From VRUE01 sp963702175 (GTDB lineage Bacteria; Actinomycetota; Thermoleophilia; Solirubrobacterales; 70-9): 64,000 nt of DNA. The stretch spans positions 1,302,001 to 1,366,000 of the forward strand of contig OY969721.1 of assembly GCA_963702175.1 (NCBI GenBank), given 5' to 3'. Within the stretch, counting starts at the first letter, position 1; each line of letters starts with the position of its first letter. The notes below the pieces were generated by a model that ran no database searches, had not been told where the DNA came from, and saw only the letters and a program-made list of their open reading frames with translations. Of the stretch, positions 39,286 through 48,209 are shown piece after piece. Position numbers and translations under genes: made by a program.

Positions 39286-40695
39286 TCAGCCGAGCACAAC
39301 CGTTGCGTCGTGGCGCGGGGTCTCGGTGATCGCGCGGCGGAAGACGCGCTCCGGGCGCGGGTCGGCCGGGCGGATCTGGTGGCGGCGGACCAGCTCGCGC
39401 AGGACGACGGCCATCTCGAACTGGGCGAAGGAGGCTCCTAGACAGCGGCGGACGCCGCCGCCGAAGGGGATCCAGGTGTAGGTGCCGGGCGGGCGCTCGA
39501 GGAAGCGCTCCGGCAGGAAGCGGTCGGGCTCCGGGTAGACCTCGGGGTTGCGGTGGACGAGGTAGACACAGGGCGTCACCCCGATGCCCGCCGGCAGCTC
39601 GTAGCCGCCGATCTCGACCGGCTCGGTGAGATGACGGACGACGATTGAGATCACCGGGCGCAGCCGCAGCGTCTCCTGGATCGTCGCGGTCAGGTACTCG
39701 TCGCGACCGTCCTCGACCTCGTCGCGCAGCCGTTCCAGCTTCTCGGGGTGGCGGGCGAGCCGCTCGACCGCCCATGACAGCGAGGTAGCGGTCGTCTCAT
39801 GGCCAGCGACGAGCAGGGTGAGCAGCTCGTCGCGGATCTCATCGTCGCCCATCGGTTGACCAGGTTCGCGCTTCGCTCGCTCGCGCTCATCACCCCCGGA
39901 GATCTCGCTCACTCGCTCCGCGCTCCCGCCGTCCTCGTGGTGAGCGCCGACCAGCATCGAGAGCACGTCGTCGCGCTGCTCGAGGTCCTCGGCGCCGCGG
40001 CGCTCGGCGATCTCGCTGTAGATCAAGGCGTCGACCCGCTCGATCCGGCGGCGGAAGGGGCGGAAGTTCCTGACCCGCCCGGGCCCGATGAGGAGCAGGG
40101 GCAGCAGTGCGCGCGGGTCCGTGGTCAGGTCGAGAAACTCGCGCAGCGCCTCGCGCAGCTGAGCCAGTCGCTCCCCTTCGCTCACCCCGAAAACGGTGCT
40201 GAGGATGATCTCCAGAGTCATCGCCTGCATCCGCGGCCGCAGCTTGTAGGGAGTCCCGGTGGGCCAGCGGTCGATCTCGCGCGAGGCGATCTCGCTCATC
40301 GTCTGCTCGTAGCCCTGCATGCGGGCGCCGTGGAAGGGCGGCAGCAGCAGCTTGCGCTGGCTCATGTGCGGCTTCTCATCGAGGACGAGAACCGAGTTGC
40401 GACCGAGAACCGGGGCGAGGATTTTGTTGCCCTCACCGGCATGGAAGACCCTCGGGTCGCCGGTGAAGACCTGCTTAACGGCCTCGGGGTCGGCGAGCAT
40501 CACCCACTTGCCTTCGTAGGCAATCTGGACCGTGAACATGTCGCCGTAGCGCTCGTGGCAAGCGAAGAGCATTCGCCGCGCCTGGCGTGACCAGATCGCG
40601 GTCTGCAGCACGCGGGGCAGCGGTGGGCCGGGAGGGAGGCGTCGCTCCGCCGGCCTGTTCAGCGGCCGCGGGACGGTTGTTGTGGCTGCCTCCAT
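39286..40695 (-). CDS. Cytochrome P450
   Basis: From ATG 40695 the protein has 469 residues. Hallmarks: I-helix LLVAGHETTATSLSW, K-helix ETLRLRP (ExxR), PERF region and the heme loop FGGGVRRCLGASFAQFE with the cysteine ligand at about residue 420. Between the H and I helices lies a charged stretch (SAERVSEISGGDERERAKRE) absent from typical members. No ferredoxin partner is adjacent. The P450 gene is divergent from an HSL-type esterase. The substrate is unknown; the Pro-rich start and length fit bacterial CYP families acting on lipids or terpenoids. Confidence 0.92.
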   Translation of the reverse strand: MEAATTTVPRPLNRPAERRLPPGPPLPRVLQTAIWSRQARRMLFACHERYGDMFTVQIAYEGKWVMLADPEAVKQVFTGDPRVFHAGEGNKILAPVLGRNSVLVLDEKPHMSQRKLLLPPFHGARMQGYEQTMSEIASREIDRWPTGTPYKLRPRMQAMTLEIILSTVFGVSEGERLAQLREALREFLDLTTDPRALLPLLLIGPGRVRNFRPFRRRIERVDALIYSEIAERRGAEDLEQRDDVLSMLVGAHHEDGGSAERVSEISGGDERERAKREPGQPMGDDEIRDELLTLLVAGHETTATSLSWAVERLARHPEKLERLRDEVEDGRDEYLTATIQETLRLRPVISIVVRHLTEPVEIGGYELPAGIGVTPCVYLVHRNPEVYPEPDRFLPERFLERPPGTYTWIPFGGGVRRCLGASFAQFEMAVVLRELVRRHQIRPADPRPERVFRRAITETPRHDATVVLG

Positions 40696-40780
40696 CGTGC
40701 CTCTGCTCCAGAGGCTAGTGCCGCGACCGCACTCTCGTGTGAGATCTGTCTCACAGGAATCGCATAGCCTGCCCGGCGAC

Positions 40781-41836
40781 GTGGTCGAGCTTCCCCGCCT
40801 TTCCCCGCAGGCCGAGCACCGGGTACTGAAGGTCGGCTGCGGACTGCCGGCGCCCGCGCAGCGAGTGCTCTTTGGCCGCCCGCCGGCACTCGACGGACAG
40901 GTGCTGGCAAGTGACATCCAGGCGCTGATCCGGCTCTCGGAATGGGCCGGCAGCGAATCGATCACAGAATGCGCGCCGCCCGAAGAGGCGCGGGCGAATA
41001 GTCGCCTCGGGGCCGAAACGGTCCGCGGGCCGAAGCTGCCGATGGCCCAGGTGGACGAACTCGAGCTTCCCGGCCCGGCAGGGCCGATCCCGGCGCGCCT
41101 CTACGCGCCGCCGGGAGCGACAGCGCCGCCACCGCCGTTGCTCGTCTACTACCACGGTGGTGGCTGGGTGATCGGCGACCTCGACACCCACGACGGTCTC
41201 TGCCGCTTCCTCGCCGCCAACGCCGGCGTCCGCGTGCTCTCGGTCGGCTACAGGCTGGCGCCGGAGCACCCCTTCCCTGCCGCGGTAGAAGACGCCTTCG
41301 CCGCGTTCTGCTGGGCGGCGGAGCAGGCCGCGGGGATGAGCGCCGATCCCCGCCGGGTCGCGGTCGGCGGCGATAGCGCCGGTGGCAACCTGGCGGCCGT
41401 GGTCAGCATCCTGGCCCGCGACGCCGGCGGGCCGGACCCGGCGATGCAGCTGCTGATCTACCCGGTGACCGACGCTGAGGACAGCGCGTCGCGGCAGCTC
41501 TTCGCGAAAGGGTTCCTCTTGACTAAGGCGGACATGGACTGGTTTGAGGGCCACTACCTGCCGGATGCCGGCGCCGCCCAGGACCCGCGCGTCTCGGTGC
41601 TGCGAACCGACGACCTCTCCGGCCTGCCCCCGGCCTACGTCGCCACCGCCGGCTTCGACCCGCTCCGCGACGAGGGAGAGGCCTACGCCGAGCGGATGCG
41701 CGCGGCTGGCGTCCGCGTCGCCCTGCGACGCCACCCCGGCCTGGTGCACAGCTTCGCCAACCTGACCGCGGTCAGCCGCACCTCTCGCGCGGCGATGCTC
41801 GAGGTGGCAGGAGCGTTGCGCATGGGCCTCTCCTGA
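40781..41836 (+). CDS. HSL-family alpha/beta hydrolase (esterase/lipase)
   Basis: The hormone-sensitive-lipase signature is complete: oxyanion YYHGGGWVIGDLDTHD, nucleophile VAVGGDSAGGNLAAV, then Asp in TAGFDPLRDEGEAYAE and His in PGLVHSFANL. RLAPEHPFPAAVEDAF is typical of the family. The start is uncertain: GTG 40781 (VELPRLSPQ, used here) or GTG 40739. It acts on short-chain esters, by family. It is divergent from the P450 gene; a link between the two is possible but unproven. Confidence 0.87.
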   Translation: MVELPRLSPQAEHRVLKVGCGLPAPAQRVLFGRPPALDGQVLASDIQALIRLSEWAGSESITECAPPEEARANSRLGAETVRGPKLPMAQVDELELPGPAGPIPARLYAPPGATAPPPPLLVYYHGGGWVIGDLDTHDGLCRFLAANAGVRVLSVGYRLAPEHPFPAAVEDAFAAFCWAAEQAAGMSADPRRVAVGGDSAGGNLAAVVSILARDAGGPDPAMQLLIYPVTDAEDSASRQLFAKGFLLTKADMDWFEGHYLPDAGAAQDPRVSVLRTDDLSGLPPAYVATAGFDPLRDEGEAYAERMRAAGVRVALRRHPGLVHSFANLTAVSRTSRAAMLEVAGALRMGLS

Positions 41837-41905
41837 GTCATGTGGTCGGCGCATATCTGCGTCCTTGATCTGCTTGAACGCATGGCTTCAGGACGTTGAT
41901 TAAAT

Positions 41906-41929
41906 TACCCCCGGGGGGTATGCAATACT
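41906..41929 (+). promoter_or_regulatory. CsoR-type operator overlapping a promoter
   Basis: The palindrome TTACCCCCGGGGGGTA (41906-41921), with a central C-run then G-run, is the usual CsoR/RcnR-family operator shape. It lies just before a -10-like AATACT (41924-41929) with extended TG upstream. The ATG of the permease gene (41937) lies about 8 bases downstream of the -10, so the transcript may be leaderless. The CsoR-like gene is in the operon, fitting autoregulation. Confidence 0.7.
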
Positions 41930-41936
41930 GAGCCCA

Positions 41937-42503
41937 ATGGAGACCGCCCACCACCACGAGATGCCGAGCGAAGGATCGGCGCTGACCGCCGTCGCGATCA
42001 GCGCCACGCTGCACTGCCTGACCGGGTGCGCGCTCGGCGAGATCGCCGGGCTCGCGATCGGCACCGCGCTTGGGCTCTCTGACCTGGCGACGATCGCCCT
42101 TGCCGTCAGCCTCGCCTTTCTCTTCGGCTACACGCTGACCAGCCTGCCGCTCTTGCGCGCGGGGCTGGCGCTCTCGGCCGTGATCCCGATCGCCCTTGCC
42201 TCCGACACGCTCAGCATCGCGACGATGGAGATCGTCGACAACGCGATCATCGTCGCGATCCCGGGTGCGATGGAGGCAGGCCTCGGCTCGTTGCTCTTTT
42301 GGGGCAGCCTCTCCTTCGCCCTGGTTGTCGCCGGAGCGGTCGCGATGCCAGTCAACCGCTGGCTGATCGCGCGCGGCAAAGGGCACGTCGCCGTCCACGA
42401 AACTGGCATTCATGGTGGCCCGCCGATCCCGCTAGTAGCCGCGGTGACCGCGGCCGGGGCGGCCTTCGGAAGTGCGGTGCTGCTAGCGGAGCTGATCGGA
42501 TGA
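41937..42503 (+). CDS. DUF4396 membrane protein (putative metal permease)
   Basis: This 188-residue protein has about five hydrophobic helices, a His-rich start (METAHHHEMPSE), LHCLTGCALGEI in the first helix and FGYTLTSLPLL. These are features of DUF4396 proteins, which occur with CsoR-like regulators and copper genes. His, Cys and Met residues in and near helices could bind a soft metal. It is translationally coupled (ATGA) with the CsoR-like gene and controlled by the operator at 41906. Metal is likely Cu or Ni, not proven. Confidence 0.8.
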   Translation: METAHHHEMPSEGSALTAVAISATLHCLTGCALGEIAGLAIGTALGLSDLATIALAVSLAFLFGYTLTSLPLLRAGLALSAVIPIALASDTLSIATMEIVDNAIIVAIPGAMEAGLGSLLFWGSLSFALVVAGAVAMPVNRWLIARGKGHVAVHETGIHGGPPIPLVAAVTAAGAAFGSAVLLAELIG

Positions 42504-42775
42504 GGGGCTACACCGAGAACAAGGAGGCGGTGCTGAAGCGGCTGCGGCGGGTCGAGGGGCAGGTGCGCGGCGTCGAGCGGATGGTCGAGGAGGACCGCTA
42601 CTGCATCGACGTCGTCACCCAGGTCACCGCGATCCAGGCCGCGCTCGACAAGGTGGCGCTGGAGCTGCTCACCGACCACGCTTCCCACTGCGTAATCGGC
42701 GCCGAGAAATCAGAGCAGCCGGAGCGCACCGAGGAGCTGATGGGCGCGGTGAAGCGCCTGCTGCGCCACGGGTAG
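42500..42775 (+). CDS. CsoR/FrmR-family metal-sensing repressor
   Basis: This 91-residue all-helical protein has the CsoR pattern: KRLRRVEGQVRGVERMVEED, then Cys35 (RYCIDVVTQVTAIQAALDK), His60 and Cys64 (TDHASHCV). The C-H-C set matches Cu(I)-binding CsoR. It overlaps the permease gene stop (ATGA). As in other CsoR operons it should release a G-run/C-run operator, here at 41906-41921, when metal binds. Confidence 0.9.
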   Translation: MRGYTENKEAVLKRLRRVEGQVRGVERMVEEDRYCIDVVTQVTAIQAALDKVALELLTDHASHCVIGAEKSEQPERTEELMGAVKRLLRHG

Positions 42776-42778
42776 CGC

Positions 42779-45331
42779 CTACTCGTACTGCAGAGCTTCG
42801 AGAACGTCGAGCCTGGAAGCGCGGCGCGCCGGCGGAATCGCCGCGAGGACCCCGGCGAAGGCGGCGAAGACGAGGAGTGCGACCAGTTCCCCGACCGGGT
42901 AGGAGAGGGCGAAGCCTTCCTCCTCCAGCGGCTGGGCGATCAGCGCCGCGAAGATCACCCCGATCACCATCCCGAGCAGGGCGCCGATCAAGGCCGTGAT
43001 CACCGCCTCGTAGCGGATCATCGTCCGCACCTGACGCCGCGACATCCCGATCGCCCGCAGCATCCCCAGCTCGCGGGTCCGCTCGTGGATCGAGAGCGCC
43101 AGCGTGTTGGCGATCCCAAACAGCGAGACGATGATCGCCAGCGCCAGCAGCGCGTAGATCAGGCCGAGCAACTGGTTGATCTGTTCTTCCTGATTTTCCT
43201 TCAGCTCCTGCTGGCTGCGCACCTCCGCGATGGGGAACTCGCGTTCCATCAGTTTCGACAGCTCCCCCTGCACGACCTCGGCGTCGGCCCCCGGCGCGAG
43301 TTTGACGAAGTCGATCACGTCGTCGCGCTGGTCAAACGCGGTCGCCATCAGCCGCGGGGTAACGATCGCGCTGCCGAGCAGTTCGACTTTGTCTTCGAAC
43401 TCGCCAGCCACGCGCAGGCGCGGACGCTCCCCGATCTGGGTCAGGAACCGGATCCTGTCCCCGACCTCGATGTCGTTGCTGTTGGCGAAAGCCTTGTCGA
43501 GGACCACCTGGCGGTCGGTGAGACCTCGCAGCACCTCGGGCCCGCCCTCGGTCCAGTCGATCGTCAGCACCCGGTCGGCGTCGCGGTCGAGCGAGGTGAC
43601 GCGCGGCTTGCCGCCGTCGCCGCCGACCAGCTTCGCCTGGACCGAGCGCAGGGTGGCGATCAGCTCGACCCCCTCCACCCCGCGCGCGGCGTCGGCGGCG
43701 CGGGGGGAGATCGGCGAGAAGCCGTCAGAGTTCTGGATCACCAGCTCGCCCTGGAAGTTCTCGTCGATCGCGGACGCGATCGAGCTCTTGATGCCGGCGG
43801 CGAAGACGGTGACAAAGGCGACCACGGCCAGGCCGATCATCAGCGCCGCCGCCGTGACCGCCGTGCGGGCGGGGTTGCGCTGGGTGTTCTCGCGGGCGAG
43901 ACGCCCGGTGAGCCGGCGCAGCAGCTCCAGGGGCCGGCCGGCGAGCGAGGCGAGCGGGCGCACCAGGCGCGGGCTGAAGAGCGAGACCGCGAGCAGTACC
44001 GCCACCGCGCCGCCGCCCATCAGACCGGCGGCGCTGCCGCCGCTGGCGCTGCCGAAGAGGCCGGCCAAGACCATCGCCATGCCCGCCACGCCGAGCAGCA
44101 CCGCGATCGCGGCGTAGACGATGCCTCGGCGCCGGCTGGTGGGCAGCTCCAGCGCCAGCATCGCCGCGATCGGCGGCACCCGGGTCGAGCGCAGCGCCGG
44201 GATGAAGGAGGAGACCAGGGTGATGCCGATGCCGATCAGCAGCGAGACGACGATCGTCCGGTCCTTGGTGACCAGGGCCGTGGTCGGCAGGTCGATCCCG
44301 ATCGCGACGAAGAGCGCGTTGAGGCCGACGGCGATCGCGTAGCCCCCGGCGAGGCCGAGCAGAGCCCCGAGCAGGCCGATCGCCAGCGCCTCGACCACGA
44401 CCGAGCTGAGGATCTGGCGCCGGTCGGCGCCGAGCGTGCGCAGCATGCCGAACTCCCTGACCCGCTGCGCCACGGTGATCGAGAAGGTGTTGAAGATCAG
44501 GAAGGCGCCGACGAGGAGGGCGACGAAAGCGAAGACGAGCAGCGCGATCCGCAGGAAGCCGAGATCGTCGCGGATCTGGTCGGAGTTGCGCTCGGCGTTC
44601 TCCTTGGCCGTCTCGACCAGCAGCGAGGGCGGCGTCACGCGCTGGACGCGCCGCTTCAGCGTCTCTTCGGAGACGCCCTCTTTGGCGGCGATCGCGATCT
44701 GGTCGAATTCGCCGCTCTTGTCGGTGATCCGCTGCGCCTCGGGCAGGATCAGCCCGGCGATGCTGGCGCCCCCCCAGGAGGCCTCGCCGAGCCTGGTCAG
44801 CCCGACCACGCGGTAGGCGGCGACCCGTTCGACCGAGGCCAGCTTGAGCGTGTCGCCGAGCCCGATGCCGGCCTCCTCGGCGGCGCTCTCGTCGAGCACC
44901 GCCTCCCTGGCGTTGCGCGGCGCCCTGCCTTCGACGTAGGTCTGCGTTTCGAGCGCGTCGGGAAGGATCGAGGTGATGAACTTGGGCGCGAACTGGGTCC
45001 CGATCTGCTCGTTTTTCGCGTCGAAGAGACCGCCCGGCGTGAATATCTGGCCCGACGCCACCCGCGTTCCGGGCACTCGCTTCACTTTCGGCAGCACCGT
45101 CGCTTTGAAGCTGGGCGCCTCGCCGCTTTCCTGGCGCACCGCGTCCTTGGCGGTGATCACGACGTCGGTCTTCGCCAGCGAGTCTTCGAAGATTTCGTCG
45201 AAGGCGGCGAAGGTGGTGTCGGTGAGGATGTAGGTGCCGGCGACGAAGGCGACGCCGATCACCACCGCCAGGGTCGTCGTCAGGGCGCGAATCTTGCGCG
45301 CCCAGAGGCTCTTGACCGCTAGCCGCGTCAA
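42779..45331 (-). CDS. ABC transporter permease, FtsX/MacB-type
   Basis: This 850-residue protein has ten membrane helices in the duplicated FtsX/LolE layout: an N-terminal helix (about 18-38), a large extracytoplasmic domain, helices near 260-390, a middle helix pair, then a second copy with SIHERTRELGMLRAIGMSRRQ and a C-terminal helix trio. REFGMLRTLGADRRQILSSV is the matching first-half coupling segment. It pairs with the ATPase gene, whose start lies upstream. Actinobacterial members of this size export peptides, lipoproteins or antibiotics; the substrate is unknown. It lies 4 bases after the ATPase gene stop. Confidence 0.92.
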   Translation of the reverse strand: MTRLAVKSLWARKIRALTTTLAVVIGVAFVAGTYILTDTTFAAFDEIFEDSLAKTDVVITAKDAVRQESGEAPSFKATVLPKVKRVPGTRVASGQIFTPGGLFDAKNEQIGTQFAPKFITSILPDALETQTYVEGRAPRNAREAVLDESAAEEAGIGLGDTLKLASVERVAAYRVVGLTRLGEASWGGASIAGLILPEAQRITDKSGEFDQIAIAAKEGVSEETLKRRVQRVTPPSLLVETAKENAERNSDQIRDDLGFLRIALLVFAFVALLVGAFLIFNTFSITVAQRVREFGMLRTLGADRRQILSSVVVEALAIGLLGALLGLAGGYAIAVGLNALFVAIGIDLPTTALVTKDRTIVVSLLIGIGITLVSSFIPALRSTRVPPIAAMLALELPTSRRRGIVYAAIAVLLGVAGMAMVLAGLFGSASGGSAAGLMGGGAVAVLLAVSLFSPRLVRPLASLAGRPLELLRRLTGRLARENTQRNPARTAVTAAALMIGLAVVAFVTVFAAGIKSSIASAIDENFQGELVIQNSDGFSPISPRAADAARGVEGVELIATLRSVQAKLVGGDGGKPRVTSLDRDADRVLTIDWTEGGPEVLRGLTDRQVVLDKAFANSNDIEVGDRIRFLTQIGERPRLRVAGEFEDKVELLGSAIVTPRLMATAFDQRDDVIDFVKLAPGADAEVVQGELSKLMEREFPIAEVRSQQELKENQEEQINQLLGLIYALLALAIIVSLFGIANTLALSIHERTRELGMLRAIGMSRRQVRTMIRYEAVITALIGALLGMVIGVIFAALIAQPLEEEGFALSYPVGELVALLVFAAFAGVLAAIPPARRASRLDVLEALQYE

Positions 45332-45335
45332 GCCG

Positions 45336-46070
45336 CTAGTCGATCGTCTTCATCAGCTCGATCACCGCGTCGGCCGAGCCGGGAGCGGCGTCGTGGACGA
45401 TGCGCCCGTCGCGCAGGGTGATCAAGCGGTCGGCGTGGGCCGCGGCGGCCGGGTCGTGGGTGACCATGATCACCGTCTGGCCGAACTCGTCGACCGCCTG
45501 GCGCAGCAGGTGCAACACCTCGGCGCTCGCCTTCGAGTCGAGGTTGCCGGTCGGCTCGTCGGCGAAGACCACCGCTGGTTTGGAGACCAGCGCCCGGGCG
45601 ACGGCGACGCGCTGCTGCTGGCCGCCGGAGAGCTCGGAAGGCCGGTGGGTACGGCGGTCCTCCAGCCCGACCGTGCGCACCAGCTGCTCGAGCCACTCCG
45701 CATCCGGCTTGCGGCCGGCGATCGAGAGCGGCAGCACCAGGTTCTCCTCGGCGGTGAGGACCGGTAGCAGGTTGAAGAACTGGAAGACGAAGCCGAGCTT
45801 GTCGCGACGCAGCTTGGTCAGGTCGCCGTCGTCGAGGGCGGTGATCTCATCGCCGTCGAGAGTGACCGTGCCGGAGGTCGGCTTGTCGAGACCGGCAAGG
45901 ATGTGCATCAGGGTCGACTTGCCCGATCCCGACGGCCCCATGATCGCGGTGAAGTGGCCGCGCTCGAAGCCGGTGCTGACGCCGACGAGGGCGTCGACCG
46001 CCGCCGCCCCCTCGCCATAGCGGCGCGAGACGTCGGAGGCGACCACCACCTGCCCGTTCGACTGGCTCAT
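45336..46070 (-). CDS. ABC transporter ATP-binding protein (LolD/MacB-type)
   Basis: From ATG 46070 (MSQSNGQVVVASDVSRRYGE) the protein has 244 residues with Walker A GPSGSGKSTL, Q-loop FVFQFFNLLPVLTAEENL, signature LSGGQQQRVAVARAL, Walker B AVVFADEPTGNLDS and H-loop VMVTHD-type (VIMVTHDPAAAAH). LLPVLTAEEN is typical of the LolD/MacB group. It powers the adjacent FtsX-type permease. The upstream region holds a long palindrome (46098-46215) shared with the divergent HAD gene. Confidence 0.95.
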   Translation of the reverse strand: MSQSNGQVVVASDVSRRYGEGAAAVDALVGVSTGFERGHFTAIMGPSGSGKSTLMHILAGLDKPTSGTVTLDGDEITALDDGDLTKLRRDKLGFVFQFFNLLPVLTAEENLVLPLSIAGRKPDAEWLEQLVRTVGLEDRRTHRPSELSGGQQQRVAVARALVSKPAVVFADEPTGNLDSKASAEVLHLLRQAVDEFGQTVIMVTHDPAAAAHADRLITLRDGRIVHDAAPGSADAVIELMKTID

Positions 46071-46097
46071 CGGCACGCACGGTATCGAGGTCGGCGG

Positions 46098-46215
46098 TTG
46101 GGGCCGATCCAGGCAGGGGTTCCACTTAACTTTTTCGGAGAGTGGCTGCTGCCGTCCGAGATCGAGGTCAGCCGAAAAAGTACAAGACGTTCCACCCCTG
46201 CCTGGATCGGCCCAA
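46098..46215. repeat. Nested inverted repeat in a divergent promoter region
   Basis: Outer arms of 20 bases pair perfectly (46101-46120 with 46194-46213), and inner arms ACTTTTTCGG (46129-46138) and CCGAAAAAGT (46172-46181) also pair. Between them lie AT-rich bases. The element fills most of the 160-base gap between the ABC ATPase and HAD gene starts, so it may carry promoters, or be a small non-autonomous mobile element. No target duplication was found. Confidence 0.65.
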
Positions 46216-46230
46216 TAGCCTGAGCCGCCG

Positions 46231-47016
46231 ATGGCACTCGTGGATGAATTCGATGGCTTCCTGATCGACCTGGATGGGGTGGTCTGGGAGGGGCGCGAGC
46301 TGCTGCCGGGGGCCGTAGAGGCGCTGGGCGCGCTGCTTGGCGCTGGCAAGGAAATCGTGTTCGTCACGAACAACTCAGTGCGCAGGCCAGCCGCCTATGC
46401 GGCGCGCCTGCGCGAGGGCGGCATCGAGGTCGCCGACGAGCGAGTGATCAGCGGCGGCGAGGCGACAGCCCGGCTGGCAGCTGACAAAGTCGGGGCCGGC
46501 GGCACCGCCTTCGTGATCGGGGCGCCCGCCTTCAAGGAGGCCGTCGCCGCGGCAGGGCTGAAGCTGCTGGAAGGCGAGGCAGGGGCGGGCGCCGACGCGG
46601 TCGTCGTCTCCGCCCACCGCGAGTTCGACTATGCCGAGCTGTTGACGGCAACGCGCGCCCTGCAACGAGGGGCGAAGCTGTTCGGAACCAGCCGCGACCC
46701 GACGCTGCCGATGCCGGGAGGAGCCTGGCCGGGCACCGGCGCGACGCTGGCGGCGGTCGAGACGGCGTCCGGCAAACGAGCGGAGACAGGCGGCAAGCCC
46801 GAACCGCATCTCTTCGACCAGGCCCGGGCCCTAATCCCGGACGCCGCCCGGGTGGCGATAGTCGGCGACCGGATCGCCTCCGACATCGAGGGCGGCAGGC
46901 GGGCCGGCCTGGAGACGATTCTCGTGCTCACCGGCGCGACGTCCCGGGAGGAGGCGGAACGGGCCGAGCCGCACCCGGATCACACGATCGACGACCTCGG
47001 TGGCCTCCTGCAATGA
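46231..47016 (+). CDS. HAD-superfamily hydrolase, NagD-like
   Basis: This 261-residue protein has the type IIA HAD pattern: FDGFLIDLDGVVWEGRELLP (Asp nucleophile DxDG), FVTNNSVRRPAAYAARLR (motif 2), a C2-type cap and GKPEPHLFDQA then VGDRIASDIEGGRRAGLET (motif 3 and 4). Enzymes of this branch are phosphatases of glycerol-phosphate, nitrophenyl-phosphate or sugar phosphates. Its stop overlaps the MFS gene start (ATGA), suggesting a joint role, unknown. Confidence 0.88.
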   Translation: MALVDEFDGFLIDLDGVVWEGRELLPGAVEALGALLGAGKEIVFVTNNSVRRPAAYAARLREGGIEVADERVISGGEATARLAADKVGAGGTAFVIGAPAFKEAVAAAGLKLLEGEAGAGADAVVVSAHREFDYAELLTATRALQRGAKLFGTSRDPTLPMPGGAWPGTGATLAAVETASGKRAETGGKPEPHLFDQARALIPDAARVAIVGDRIASDIEGGRRAGLETILVLTGATSREEAERAEPHPDHTIDDLGGLLQ

Positions 47017-48203
47017 GCTCGACAGACACAACGACCGGGCCGGTCGAGCGGCCCGGGATCGCCTTCGCCGGCATCTTCGCCGTCACCTTCTTCTGCCTGC
47101 TCGCGGTCGGCGCCGTGCTGCCGGTCCTGCCCCGCTACGTGCACGGCCCGCTCGACGGCGGCAACATCGCGGTCGGCGTGGTGGTCGGTGCCTTCGCGGT
47201 CACCGGCCTGCTCTTCCGCCCCTTCGCCGGCCGGCTTGCCGACCACCGCGGGCGCAGGCGAACGGTCTTGATGGGCGCGCTGCTGGTCGCAGTCTCCAGC
47301 TTCCTCTACTTGCTGCCGCTGGGCATTCCAGGGCTGATCTTCGCCCGGCTGGTGCTCGGCGCCGGCGAGGGGGCGGTGTTCACCGCCGGCTCGGCCTGGA
47401 TCGTCGACCTGGCCCCACCGGGCCGGCGCGGCCGCGTGATCGGCCTCTACGGGCTCGCCGTCTGGGCGGCGCTCAGCGTCGGACCGCTACTCGGCGAGGT
47501 GGTGCTGAACGCGTCCAGCTACGCCCTGGTCTGGATCTGCGCCGGGGTCGCACCACTCCTCGGCGCGGCGATCGCGACCCGCGTGCCAGACCCATTTCGG
47601 CCCCTCGCCGGCAGTGAGCGCAACCCGCTGATCGCCAACGAGGCGCTGCGACCAGGCGTCGCCCTCGCCCTCTCCTCGATCGGCTACGCGACGCTCGCCA
47701 CCTTCGTCATCCTCCACCTCGACGAGCGCGGGGTCGGCCACGGCGCCACCGTGTTCGGCGCCTTCGCGACGATGGTGGTGCTGACCCGGCTGGTCGGAGG
47801 CGGCCTGCCCGACCGGCTCGGTCCGGCCCGCGTGGCGATCGCCGCGGCGCTGGTCGAGGGCGTGGGCCTGGCGACGATCGGGCTCGCGCAGAGCCTCGAG
47901 GTCGCCCTCGCAGGGGCGCTGACGATGGGCGTCGCCTTCTCGCTGCTTTACCCCTCGCTCTCGCTGATCGCCATCAGCCGCGTCCCCGACACCCGTCGCG
48001 GCGCCGCCCTCGGCACCTTCACCGCGTTCTTCGACGCCGGTATCGGCCTGGGCGCCCCCCTCTCCGGACTGATCGCCGCGGTCGCGAGCTACGAGGGCGC
48101 CTTCCTCGCCTCCGCCCTGCTCGCGCTCGTCTCCGCGGCGACTATCGCGCTGATGGTGTCGAGCCTGGGCAGGACCCTGCTTGCCGAGCGCTCGGCAAGC
48201 TGA
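47013..48203 (+). CDS. Major facilitator superfamily transporter
   Basis: This 396-residue protein has 12 hydrophobic helices. The loop 2-3 MFS motif is present as GRLADHRGRRRTVLMGALL, and loop 8-9 has GGLPDRLGPARVAIAAALVE. Motif-C-like GAGEGAVFTAGSAWIVDLAP is in helix 5. It looks like a drug/metabolite:H+ antiporter. Coupled with the HAD hydrolase gene (ATGA). The substrate is unknown. Confidence 0.88.
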   Translation: MSSTDTTTGPVERPGIAFAGIFAVTFFCLLAVGAVLPVLPRYVHGPLDGGNIAVGVVVGAFAVTGLLFRPFAGRLADHRGRRRTVLMGALLVAVSSFLYLLPLGIPGLIFARLVLGAGEGAVFTAGSAWIVDLAPPGRRGRVIGLYGLAVWAALSVGPLLGEVVLNASSYALVWICAGVAPLLGAAIATRVPDPFRPLAGSERNPLIANEALRPGVALALSSIGYATLATFVILHLDERGVGHGATVFGAFATMVVLTRLVGGGLPDRLGPARVAIAAALVEGVGLATIGLAQSLEVALAGALTMGVAFSLLYPSLSLIAISRVPDTRRGAALGTFTAFFDAGIGLGAPLSGLIAAVASYEGAFLASALLALVSAATIALMVSSLGRTLLAERSAS

Positions 48204-48209
48204 AGCCAG

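Noticed and set aside
43085..45322. A 745-residue plus-strand frame opposite the ABC permease
   Set aside because: Its sequence is Arg/Asp/Gln/Gly-rich antisense of a GC-rich gene, without any domain; it is a shadow.
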